Below, one piece after another: positions 34,776-44,597 of a stretch of DNA of 64,000 bases (position 1 is the stretch's first letter; each line of letters begins with the position of its first letter). The notes below the pieces were generated by a model that saw nothing but the letters and a program-made list of their open reading frames with translations, was not told where the DNA came from and did not search any database. The DNA is from Moniliella sp. 'wahieum' (lineage: Eukaryota > Basidiomycota > Moniliellomycetes > Moniliellales > Moniliellaceae). Position numbers and translations under genes: made by a program. Where the stretch lies: assembly GCA_003971905.1 (NCBI GenBank), contig RSEE01000006.1, forward strand, positions 744,001 to 808,000, read 5' to 3'.

Positions 34776-36527
34776 TTATTCTCTTGCATTCTCTTCAGCA
34801 TCGAATCCAATTGAGGTAGCCATTTTAGAGTGTGCTCTGATGCGATCGCCAAAGAAAAGGAGAATAAAGGGAACGGCACCCAGGAGCGTCGCAATCCCGC
34901 GAGGATGGAGGTCATGTTCTGCGGCTTCATACCAGCGTACGCGTAAACGCCAAACAACGGGAAGACACCTGTGGGAGAGAAATGGAGAGAGGTCAGTCAT
35001 ATATCCCACACGCATTCGACCATGACAACGCTGAGAGAATGCAATAACATACCAGCCCACATGTTGCGAAGGAAAGAGCAAGCAGCGAGTGCGCTGGAAG
35101 CGTACTGTCGTAACAGTCAGAAAGGTACTCCCAGTCGAATCGTAGATGAGAAATGTCCCAGCTTGGCAAATCACAAGCCCACAATGCTACGACGGGGGTG
35201 AACTGATTTGATGCAGGTACGGGCGTACACCACAATCCGATAGGGTACAATACCCCCCACGCAACCATAGTATAGACGTGTCAGGGTTGACAGGCCATCT
35301 CGGCTACGGAACGGTCGCGACGAAAGAGGGACTCTTGAGGCAGGTGCAGGATCCAGGATAGGGATGCTCCAAGACCAACACCAAGAAGCACGAGGGATGA
35401 TTGGAGACTATTCCAACCATATGCGTCATTGAAAGCCACACCGACGGAAGTGAACATGAGGAAGAGCATGCCCCAGGAAAGGCGGCCCAGATGGAGAAGG
35501 CGGTGGTGATAGGTTCAAACATGAGCATGCGGAACGGACGGGTGCAAGATGGAGCATGGCCGCTTTGAGGGAAGACGATCCTCTTCCAGACGCGAGACAT
35601 ACAGGACGTTAATGCCCTGCTCGTCTGCCTCGCTTGCAAACTTGTTAATCGGCGACGGAGTAATACATTGGCCCGGGTCTCTTTGATCGTCGAAAAAATA
35701 AAAATACCATAGGCTGCAGATAGAATGGCTGATAACCAAATGGTCCACTTCCATCGCCATTCACTTCCGTGCCCGGAGATGATGGCGTTTACTGATGATT
35801 GGAGCAACAGATTGGCCCATGAAGTTGAACCACAAGTATACACTCATGGAATACCACGCTCATGCTGCGCCCAAAGGTCAGCAACCGAGCCGCCGACCAT
35901 ACAGTTTCCAGCGGAGCAAGCAATGCCTTGGAAAAAACGAGTGATAACCAGACCCTCCACGTTGTACGAAAGGGCTTGAGGGATGAAGAGGATAACGTAA
36001 AGGATGACCGAGGCCTGAGCAGAACAGTAGTATTAGCGTTGGCGAAGGAGCAGAAGAAGAGAGATGGTAAGAAAGGGAGGGGGTAAGTATCTTACACAGT
36101 AGAGTGGAACACGGCCCACAGTTTCAGAGAGCGGGGTGATAAACATGTCGGCGGTACTATTGGAGGACTGAAGAGTGCAGTTGCCAAGCAAGATCACAAC
36201 TTTGGCGACGTGATACTTTTTGCCCAACAGGCCAGCCAGGGGAGAGTATGCCGAGGCGCAAAGCGCAGTGGTGAATGCCCACATGGAGGCCAGCAAAGTG
36301 AGGTACCAGCGCTTGGAGTTACTCCAGTTCTGTGGGTTGCCGGCATCGTATGGACGCTCCCAGTCGACATAAATGATTTGGCGGCCATCAGGGGCACGCT
36401 GGCCAGAGGCGGCGGTGGCCACCTCGCCGCTGGAGCCGTCATCGACAACTGCGTCCGCGGTGGCCACCTTGGTTTGATCAACCTGAGCCTTCTTCAGGCC
36501 AGACCTGGGAAACGGTTGGAATGCCAT
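34776..36527 (-). CDS. MFS transporter, DHA1 drug/polyamine type (frame disrupted)
   Basis: Twelve-TM plasma-membrane exporter-like protein. The N-terminus is cytosolic (MAFQPFPRSGLKK...) and carries the family signature VDWERPYDAGNPQNWSNSKR just before TM1 (WYLTLLASMWAFTTALCASAY); loop 2-3 has PLSETVGRVPLY. The first intron is 36095-36015. The following exon reads SVILYVILFIPQALS and FFQGIACSAGNCMVGGSVAD. Later helices include WTIWLSAILSAAYGIFIF, the loop signature PFRMLMFEPITTAFSIW, GMLFLMFTSVGVAFNDAYGW and VGGVLYPIGLW. A last intron (35053-34969) precedes GVFPLFGVYAYAGMKPQNM, then LLGAVPFILLFFGDRIRAHSK and ...DAEENARE. Several frame changes lie in the middle. Confidence 0.85.
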
Positions 36528-36918
36528 TTCTGCAGGTTTTTAGGCGTCCACAGGGTCGGGCACAATGTTGGAGGAGGCGAAGGGCGTGAGGATTTATATG
36601 AGGGAGTTCAAGAGGGGCGTATTCAGAAAAGGAGAAGGGGGAGGCCTGAGCTTGTGCTTTTAATATACTACTAGCCTAGTATCCACCCACATGCGTCAAA
36701 GGACGGTGGTTACACTCAGTACTCAGTTACTCACTGTACGCTTGCAGTATACTTAGTCTGAGATCTGTGAGTCTCACAGCTCAGCCTGCGACATGCTCAC
36801 ATCATCAGTGCTGGCTGTGAGGCTGCGCTCAATGAGTCTGAGTAGTAGTACGTTTAGTGACTAGCGACTATAGTGAATCTGGAAGCTTGAAGGACGCAGG
36901 TTGGTGCCGCAGCAGAGA

Positions 36919-36969
36919 GTCACTAGTCAAGCTAGTCACTAGTCACTAGTCAAGCTTCAAGCTTCAAGC
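36919..36969. repeat. Heptamer array switching GTCACTA to GCTTCAA units
   Basis: In 7-base register: GTCACTA, GTCAAGC, TAGTCAC, TAGTCAC, TAGTCAA, GCTTCAA, GCTTCAA. Two different odd-palindrome families (AGT-C-ACT and CTT-C-AAG) are joined in phase through hybrid units. Confidence 0.9.
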
Positions 36970-37233
36970 GGCATTGCTTCAGAGGTCTGGGGGCGTAGGC
37001 CATTCGCGTAAAAGATGTGATGGATGGGACAGCATGTTCTCAGCGGGCCACATTTTTCGGTCACCAAGGTCATACACGTGGACAAATGCCACGCCGTCAC
37101 AGATCCTCACCGACATTCGCGTGCGCGTGACCGCACCTGAACCTAGTAAAGCTCCTAAGGCCGGCCTAAGGCCTAAAGGGCCTAGGCCCTGAGAGCCTCT
37201 GCGCGTGAGCACCTGAGCCTTTGAAGCATGACC

Positions 37234-37289
37234 GGTAAACGGTAAACGGTAAACGGTAAACGGTAACCGGTGACCAGTAACCCGTAACG
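37234..37289. repeat. Eight in-phase heptamers, GGTAAAC type
   Basis: Four GGTAAAC units, then GGTAACC, GGTGACC, AGTAACC and CGTAACG without any gap. Confidence 0.93.
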
Positions 37290-38143
37290 GATTGTGACTT
37301 GTTCGTCCCAGACTATTGTGCCGTCTTGCCACGATCTGCATCCATCGATCCATCGCCGTGCCCGTTCGGGAAATATGTAGAGCGCTCAGGCTGAGCGCCC
37401 CGTGTGGCGAGCCTCTTCAACGTTGAGATCTGAGAGCCGCTGGGTATGATGAATGATGTGCGCATATACTTTTTTCCCCTATATAGATCTCTCTCTGGCA
37501 GATACTATCAGTAGGTCTACACGTGTTATGCGCTGCTACCTCTGCTCTGCTTAATAATCCTCTTCCCAGTGATAGGTCACACAACCACACCAGATGAGAG
37601 GCGCTGTGTGTGAGTTGCGGGGCTCCGGCACCGGTAGCTTTTCAGCACATATAAGGCACACACACATGTACCTCCGCTCCCATCACATGTCGCACAGCCA
37701 TTATCTGCATCATCCCTGTGTGTGGTTTGTTGAAGATCGGTACGCCCGTTATGGTTCCTGGCATTAGTACTTAGTTAGTACTGAGTCTTGTCAGCGATCT
37801 TAATCATTAATCATTCTTCATTTTAACCAATCTCAGCAAGCTTCCGGCCGAGGTGAAAAAACGTGGAAGGTTGCCGTCGAACGGTGGCCGTACGGCTGCC
37901 GGTGACCCGCGGTGATCTGAGTTTGGACCTCCGGGGGAGAGATGCTCGATGGTGGAAGGCGATTTACAGCCAGGGTGTTACATGTTACAGAGGCGTTGCA
38001 TGCTTTTATTACGCGCTAACGCCGCGTAACGCGCAGCGCGTAACGGCTACATGTTACACGTTACATGTTGCGCTTCGCGTTCAAACGTTAATAAAAGCTT
38101 AAGCACTTACGCGCTCATACTGTAAGTACTCAGTACGAAGTAT

Positions 38144-38206
38144 GAAGCTTGAAGCTTGAAGCTTGAAGCTTGAAGCTTGAAGCTTGAAGCTTGAAGCTTG
38201 AAGCAC
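38144..38206. repeat. (GAAGCTT)8 heptamer array
   Basis: Eight perfect units followed by GAAGCAC; the longest perfect heptamer array in the window. Each junction creates an AAGCTT palindrome and each unit an odd CTT-G-AAG palindrome, so either strand can fold on itself in many registers. Confidence 0.96.
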
Positions 38207-38246
38207 ATATCCACGACACACAACATCGCCCGCCACCGCGCCACCC

Positions 38247-38263
38247 TTAGGCCTTAGGCCTTA
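38247..38263. repeat. (TTAGGCC)2 heptamers
   Basis: Same unit and copy number as at 18588-18604, plus a trailing TTA. Confidence 0.85.
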
Positions 38264-38367
38264 TAACATCACCGATGCAAGCAGTTCTTCTGTCCGCGCA
38301 ATGTCTCAGGAACACCGCACTCCCCACATATACGGGCACGAGACACCGGATGGGCGTCTTTTGAACG

Positions 38368-38402
38368 TTGACTAGTGACGCGTGACGCGTGACGCGTGAC
38401 GG
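38368..38402. repeat. TTGACTA then (GTGACGC)3 then GTGACGG
   Basis: Five 7-base units in phase, joining the AGT-G-ACT-like and CGT-G-ACG families. Same core unit as at 4180-4200. Confidence 0.92.
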
Positions 38403-38994
38403 TGCATGTGACCTCCGGCTCCCAGTCGGTAGTCCAGGTTCGTCTCGCTCATCGTGTCACGCTCTGTCCATGTGCCCTACAGTATCTCCTATGTGCCTCA
38501 CTGACCCTGTGCCCAGTCCGGCCTCCTATATAGATGCCTCTGCAAGCTGCACCCAGACCCACACGGGCTCCAATCCATCACCTTCTCCTCATCGATCATA
38601 TCCTTCTGCGCGTCCGGCTCTCCCTATAGGCCAATAGCTTCTGTGCTTTGTGTTGTTGTGTGGGGACGCTATTGCACAGAAAAACATTGTGCGAGCGTTG
38701 CGCGTTACGCACAGTCTGCATTGCATGTCACACTTACTGTGCTTCCGCCTTCCGCCTTCCACAAAAGGTTCAAGCTTCATCGACTTCAGCTTCATATATC
38801 ATCGCTCAGCCTCAGCGCTCAGGGCGCCCAACAGTCACAAAAGGCTCAGTCCCAGTGGTCAGTCTGAGCGCTTATTAGCCCGGGAATAGGAACTGTGTGG
38901 TACGCTGCGGTGCTGGCTGAACTGAGGGGGGTAGTGAGACATAAGGTGACGCCGTAAACCCACAAGCCTGGTTCCGTTCGGTATGCATTGTCAC

Positions 38995-39020
38995 GGGGGG
39001 GTCCCGAGTGGGACCCCCCC
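38995..39020. repeat. Perfect 11-bp G/C hairpin, 4-base loop
   Basis: Seven G followed by TCCC, loop GAGT, then GGGA followed by seven C: an 11-base-pair perfect stem. No U-run follows and no gene ends here, so a terminator role is not claimed. Confidence 0.9.
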
Positions 39021-39249
39021 TGTAGTTTAGGGGTATAAACCCTTGGACAGGTCAATCGGTGGCTCGTACGTTAGGTCCTGCTCCAGATCCTGGTTGAACC
39101 GAGCGGGTGTAGAGGCTAGGGAGAGACCCTCTAGTTTGGGTGGCTGCCTGCGTGCAAAGGCCGCAGTCCAGACCCTCCGAGGTAGGAGCCGTGTACGTAG
39201 GTCGTTAGACCAGCTGAAGGGGTCCAGGAGCTCCGGAGCTACTCTGTTC

Positions 39250-39848
39250 CTCGCCGCGTTACCACACTCGGTACGCTGTAGCCGGCGGGAACAGACAGAG
39301 TCCTAAAGAAGAGCAAGCGCTACTGATGTGAGTAACCGCGGCTTGCAGTGCACTCGACGTAAGTCGTAAATTCGTAAGCGTAAGGGTGGTAGAAGGTGGA
39401 AGGGCGAGAGAGGAACTGGTAGTCGGGGAGACCAACGGTAATAGACAGGATGGTCGACCAGGACCACAGCTAGCAAGCCTTAGACATGGCTGCTTATATA
39501 CCCACAGCAGAAGGAACCAGGCCTCGAGTGCCTCATGACAAGTATGGACAGAATGCGGGGCACTTCCCAGAAAGGTAAAGACTAATGTACAGCCCTTGCT
39601 TCCCAAGGCGCTGACGCTGCGTAGTCGGGCGCAGCAGTAAGGGTTCTGCCAAGACTGGACGCAATAGTCACAAAGCATCGTACCGATAAGCCCATGCGAC
39701 CATGGCGGGCCGCGGATGATATCCGCAGCAAGGATAAGGTGTCGACTGGCTCTCTCTCGCTAGTCTATCCGGACTGACGCGTGTTGTACTGAGATGTCTA
39801 CGACATGCGGGGCTCAGCGTCCGGAGATAACCGGAGCGCCCCGTAACA
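39250..39848 (-). mobile_element. Candidate LTR or solo LTR remnant
   Basis: Read on the minus strand, the stretch begins TGTTACGGGGCGCTCC at 39848, has a TATA-like GTATATAAGC about 350 bases in (39490-39500) and is followed near 39250 by TGGTAACGCGG, which resembles a primer-binding site after an LTR. There is no second LTR copy and no element coding sequence in the window, and the end does not show a clean CA. This is weak support. Confidence 0.3.
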
Positions 39849-41091
39849 TGCATTCTGATATTCCTTCCTGTTAGAGGACAGGAATAATTCCACAGCCTCT
39901 TTAGCTCTCCGATCTCATCATATGCACATGTGCTATGCAATACACTATCAACTGTTTTCTCCTTGGGTTTCTACAAAGTCAAGGTCAACAGCGCCCATAT
40001 ATCTTCATTGGTCATTTTGTATCTCACAGGCTCCAACAACGATAGAAGAGAGGACGATACTAGTGATGGCAGTTGAAAACTTTTCTCCTGCATAATGCAA
40101 TTTTCGGCACAAATCGGGCCTGTCTCCGTAGGTTTCCCCCCATCCGTGGTGGTGCATACATGGTAATACACCCACAGCACATGTTTTCAAGTCCGGGGTC
40201 TGAGGCCCCATCGCCTGAGGCCTGACAGGACTCATGGGTATCTCGATGTGAGAGAGTTGGCTGTGTGAAGCAGCCGAGCGTTCTTTTCTTTTCTATGAGA
40301 TATAGGTAGGGACATTATACACGAGCAAATATCGTCGAAGAGCCAATATGGCAGAAGAGTTCCGAATCTCGCAGATTGCGGTCCCCCTCCCCCTACTCGC
40401 TCCATCTCCCTTATCTGTCTCTCTCCCTACATAGTACATCAGACGTGCCACAAAACGCTTATTGAAGAAGTTGGAATTTGTAGCTCTCCAGTTTCGCCTT
40501 CGTGCTTTATCTGAAGGCTGCCCGGTATAGCTGCGCTGAGATAATCCCGTAATAGAGGATCCCGGAATGCTACTGTAAGTCTCATTCTAGCAGTTTATAC
40601 AGGGCCAATGGGGCAATAGAGCGGCGAAGGAGACTGCGTTGGACAACTGAGGCAGGTGTGCTATGATATATTAGGCGTCTTTCGTGGCCCGCTTTTCTCG
40701 TTCATCTTTTTTCGTCTGACGTTGATCGCTCTTAACTCTCAAGACTTCACCTCGGTTCTCCAGTAGTCTCCTGTATACAATTGTTAACGCTTGTGGTTTC
40801 TTCACGCTTCAAGCTCCATTCCTCAAAGCTTTGCCTATTTCCTCCATATCCTTTTCGTTTCGGCCTGACTACTTTTGCCTCGTCGGGCCCTGGACTGTAT
40901 ACACCCCAACTATGCACCACAACTATGTAAATAGCTTTTGAGACCCCTGGCCTGTGGCAGAGTCGGCGCATTAAGCAGTAGGGTTGTGCATTTGCATCTG
41001 TTTGAAATTGGAATACTACTCCACACACACTATTGTCAGCCGGTTCAGCGCGCTATCTTCCCACCACCACCTCGTTGCCAGTACAGCATTA

Positions 41092-42092
41092 ATGATGCTC
41101 GATCGAGTGTACGTCGCACGTCATGGTTTCCGAATGAACTGGCAAGGAAAGGAGATGTTCCCGCTCACCGGGCGCCCCCGTGATCCTGTCCTCACTGCTC
41201 ATGGTACGGTGCGTACGCTATCAGCCCTCGTACCCACTGGCTTTGATCTTGACCCTTCTCCATCACTGTCGCATTCCCCAGGAACAAGCAGAGCAGATGG
41301 GCCAATGGTTTGCGTCTCTTCCCGAAAATGAGCGTCCACAAATGATTGTTTCGTCGCTCTACTACCGCTGCCTCCAGACCGCCTTCCCTACCGCACAGAA
41401 ACTCAAGATGCCCATTATGCCCGAGCCTGGTTTGGCTGAATGGTACCCACCTGTCTTTCCGCCGGAGTCGGGAAAGCACCCTTTCCCACCACGCCTTGAG
41501 GATGTGGAAAACCTTTTCCCCCCTGGAACACTGAGTACCGAATGGACCCCGCTGCTGTATGCCTCCCCCTTGGGCGAGTCGACCGAGCAGTTGTACGCGC
41601 GCATGAAGCGTGTCTTCCAATTGCTGGAATCCCGGTGTGAGAAGCTAGGTATCAAACGTGTATTGATCTGCTGCCATGCAGCGCCGATTATTGCGCTTGG
41701 ACGGGCCATTATGGACCTGGACATGGGCCCTGGTGGAAAAGGCTTCTCGGTGGGTGCAGGCACTGCATCTTTATCTCTTTGTCCCGCTAGAAGCCAGCTT
41801 CCCTCTCGGGCTTGCCGGACCCAATGCACCGACCACTACCCCTTCGGCTGCTGGCTCGAAATACCGTTTGGTGCTCAATGGATCGGCGCACCATCTACGA
41901 CAGGGGGTCGAACGCAATTGGGACTTTGACCACTTGCCCGATAACCCAACCGAGCGGGGCAATGGCGAGTGGACCGACGATGCTCGGCCCTCGCGCGAGA
42001 CCAACGGGGACACGGTGTGGATGGAGGATGAACAGGCTGTCTTGCACTTTGACAAGGATGGCGTCTCGGTCTTTGAGGGTGTAAAGCTCTAG
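41092..42092 (+). CDS. Histidine-phosphatase-fold protein, Tfc7/YNL108C-like
   Basis: Phosphoglycerate-mutase-like protein. The start ATG gives MMLDRVYVARHGFRMNW with the RHG catalytic motif; the intron 41209-41281 separates LTAHGT from EQAEQMGQWFASLP. Next come SSLYYRCLQTAFPTA, LAEWYPPVFP and a second catalytic His in VLICCHAAPIIALGRAI. The C-terminal part (RLVLNGSAHHLRQGVERNW, FDKDGVSVFEGVKL) resembles the region in yeast Tfc7 and its paralogue YNL108C rather than metabolic mutases. Tfc7 is a TFIIIC subunit, so a role in Pol III transcription is possible but unproven. A frame change occurs near 41785. About 300 residues. Confidence 0.75.
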
Positions 42093-43298
42093 CTGGGCGT
42101 GTTCACGCTAATGGCAACGGCCTGGATTCGGTGAACGCGCCGCGTTTATCACAGAGTACTCCTTCTAAATCGCACTGAAGTGCGCGTCTACATGCATACT
42201 GCTTCCTGCATCATGGTGGGGCGAGGCCCCATGATGGAGTTTACGTGCCAGAAGGCGAGGGGAGGGGGCATCTGGCAGCGTGGACACATGTGACACTCGG
42301 CCATGGTTGATGTGAACAATCACGTCAGCCTGCGTACCCACGGCTTTTTCATAAAGTCGCCCATATTTCCTTCCCTCATGGTGTTGAGGAGACTGGAAAG
42401 CAGTTTGGCCAAGCACAGTCGTATACGAGAGGGTAGGGTCCTCGGTCTGACCGGGTGGACAGGCGATGTGCACAGTGTATTAGCGCAACCGAGCCTGCGT
42501 CCCGAAGAAGCCAACGTGCCACACCTTTCCCCGTCTGCCTTTTGTCGGCGATGGATTCATGTGGTGCGTAGCTGAATGGGTAAAGTAAGAGATCCCCCCT
42601 GACGCGTGACCGCCCAAGGTCGAGCTGCAGTGGTGGAATGCGTCCGCACCAGACGCCGAGTCCTGCAGCCATTACGCCGCTCTGGGCAGGGCAAAAGAGG
42701 GCGCTTTACTTGGCCCTATAGCCAGCGCGAACAGGGTCAACGACATGAACTGTCAAGGGTTTGTTCCGCTCAAATGCTCGCCTTCTCAGGTTTTGCGCGC
42801 CTGCTCGCGCCCCCCCAACCGCTCCACTTGGGTGCACTTCTTCCGTACGCCGCTCTTCTCTGCCTCTTTCGCATGATTGAACACATTCTTTGAGAGGCTG
42901 GTCAACCTTCTCATGCCCCATTCAGCCTCTCTGCAAGCTAGTTGTCCATGATGCTGGAACGGTGGACTGGAGCGGTGGACTGGACAGTGAAACGGTCGAG
43001 GATGAGCGCGATGAGCGCCCGATGAGCGCTGAGCCTCAGCGCGCTGGGCCTGGTCCTCTTGTCTCTGCTCATCGTATTGAACCAGCGCGCAATGAACATT
43101 ACCTTGCACAGTTTGCGCATATCGCACCGCTCGACATGCTTAGTCTGCTTCTGGCTGTTGGAGTGTTAGACCACTTGGTGTGATGGCTTGATCGGCCACG
43201 TCGCTGGCAAGCGGAACTGGCTATAGAGTTCCGCGACTCGCCCGCTCTGGATTGGTTACCGTCGCGTCCTCGTTCCCAGGCTCCTTCCTCTTCTCCCA

Positions 43299-43369
43299 GT
43301 TGCACTGCAGGTTGGACTAGCGTCAGTAGTTTACGAGAAGTTATATCTGACTGTTCCCACCCTGCACAG
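43299..43369. repeat. Diverged direct repeat, copy 1
   Basis: It shares GTTGCA-TG-AGGTTGGACTAG, ACGAGAAG and TTCCCACCCTGCACAG with the copy at 43434-43517, with a short gap in the middle. Copies are 64 bases apart. Confidence 0.75.
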
Positions 43370-43433
43370 GTGAGCTTCCTGTTCTCTCTCTTCTTGTTCT
43401 CGTCCTGTTTTCTGGCGCTTGTCCTTGTCCACG

Positions 43434-43517
43434 GTTGCATTGAAGGTTGGACTAGTGTCAATATGTCAATGGCTTACGAGAAGCTACTATCTCTGAGCGT
43501 ATTCCCACCCTGCACAG
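43434..43517. repeat. Diverged direct repeat, copy 2
   Basis: Second copy of the repeat at 43299-43369, longer by an internal segment (TATGTCAATGG-like). Confidence 0.75.
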
Positions 43518-43712
43518 TGTAAACGTCCTTAGCTTGGTAGGGTAGCTACTTCTCCTATACGGAATACTTCTCAGTTAACGTTAAAACGTGTAACGCGCGT
43601 AACGGACAACCGCGGTTCTGTCTGGGCTCCCATTGGTGTGACCGATTCATAGCGCTGAACCCATTGATCGCCTTGTCTAGTGTTCGACGTTCGCCCTAGT
43701 CGGCTAGCCCCC

Positions 43713-44011
43713 TGTCACCGAATGACTAAGCTCGCTCCAATTTCCAATTCCTCCTGTGTCTCTCGCTCTTCCCTTCCCTTTTGCTTCTGTTCTCTGCCTG
43801 ATGCCTTCTGTTTCCTCCCACGAACGATCTTGCCTTTCCCCCCGCCTCTGACAGGACCTTGGTCTCCCTCGTTTAGCCCCGACTGTTACATTATCGTTCG
43901 TGGGAGGAAACAGAAGGCATCAGGCAGAGAACAGAAGCAAAAGGGAAGGGAAGAGCGAGAGACACAGGATGCGGAATTGGAAATTGGAGCGAGCTTAGTC
44001 ATTCGGTGACA
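43713..44011. repeat. Long inverted repeat (116/119-base arms, 64-base loop)
   Basis: Left arm 43713-43828 and right arm 43893-44011 are exact reverse complements except for three extra bases (TGC on the plus strand) in the right arm near 43970. The arms begin TGTCACCG and end CGAACGAT on the left. A transcript across it would fold into a hairpin of more than 110 base pairs. It could be a fold-back element or a recent inverted duplication; no terminal transposase or clear target-site duplication is visible. Confidence 0.95.
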
Positions 44012-44597
44012 CCCCCATTCTTTCTTGAGCGACTAGTGAAAAAGTCATGTGACATGTGATGTGAGACTGGTCAGTTCGGGACTTCCACAGACGTGTGATT
44101 TGCGGCGGCGCCTGACGCTGGCCAGACGCCAGGCAATCCCAAGCCCATCGCGATGGCGGGCAGAGACGGGAGCAGCACTGCCCCTATGCCAGCATGACAA
44201 CACCGCAGGGTGCAACCCTAGTGCAGAACGGCAACAAATTTGTAAGCGCAGGCGGGCAGTGTGTGTGAACCCTTCTCTCGCCTGGGGCCTCGGCCTTACC
44301 CGGACAGCCACTAGTCACTAGCCTCCCTGCGCTGTTAGTTCCTTAAGCGCACATCATCACACGCAACCGACAGCTGCCCCTGCTGCCTCCCCCCCGTGCT
44401 TGCCTCCTGCTCGCCGTTCGTTGCTTCGTTCGTTGCGGCGTTCGTTGCGGCGTTCGCTGCTGCTGCTCTGCTCCTTCTGCTGCCGCCACCGCCCCCCTCC
44501 CCCCTGCTCCTTCTGCTGCCGCCACCGCCACCCCCCCCTTGCGGTTTCTGCCGCCGCCGCCGCCGCCACTCCCGCCACCAATTCCGCCACTGCCACA

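Larger units (their letters stand above)
36528..41091. other. 4.6-kb gene-poor, repeat-rich region
   Basis: No supported gene. It holds the densest collection of heptamer arrays in the window (36919-38402), a strong G/C hairpin (38995-39020) and a candidate LTR remnant (39250-39848). TATA-like CTATATAGAT occurs at about 37479 and 38525. The remainder (39850-41091) shows nothing recognisable. Confidence 0.6.
42093..44597. other. 2.5-kb region upstream of the bZIP gene
   Basis: No supported gene. It contains a spaced direct repeat (43299-43517), a large near-perfect inverted repeat (43713-44011), GATGAGCGC repeats near 43008, ATGTGAC-ATGTGAT near 44046, and a (GCGGCGTTC)-rich purine/pyrimidine stretch just before the bZIP ATG. 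Confidence 0.55.

Noticed and set aside
38144-38206. CRISPR-like direct repeat
   Set aside because: Units are contiguous 7-mers without spacers, and the genome is eukaryotic.
39259-39678. Minus-strand frame of 139 residues
   Set aside because: It overlaps the candidate LTR, and the translation has no domain; more likely LTR sequence than a gene.
42564-42640. tRNA-like GTGCGTAGCTGAATGGGTAAAG
   Set aside because: It resembles a D-arm but no matching acceptor, anticodon and T-arm could be paired.
42303-42893. Short plus-strand frames after the histidine-phosphatase gene
   Set aside because: No motif, conflicting frames on both strands and no credible start context.
43680-44009. Frame of 109 residues across the inverted repeat
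   Set aside because: The frame only reflects the two arms read through and has no protein signature.
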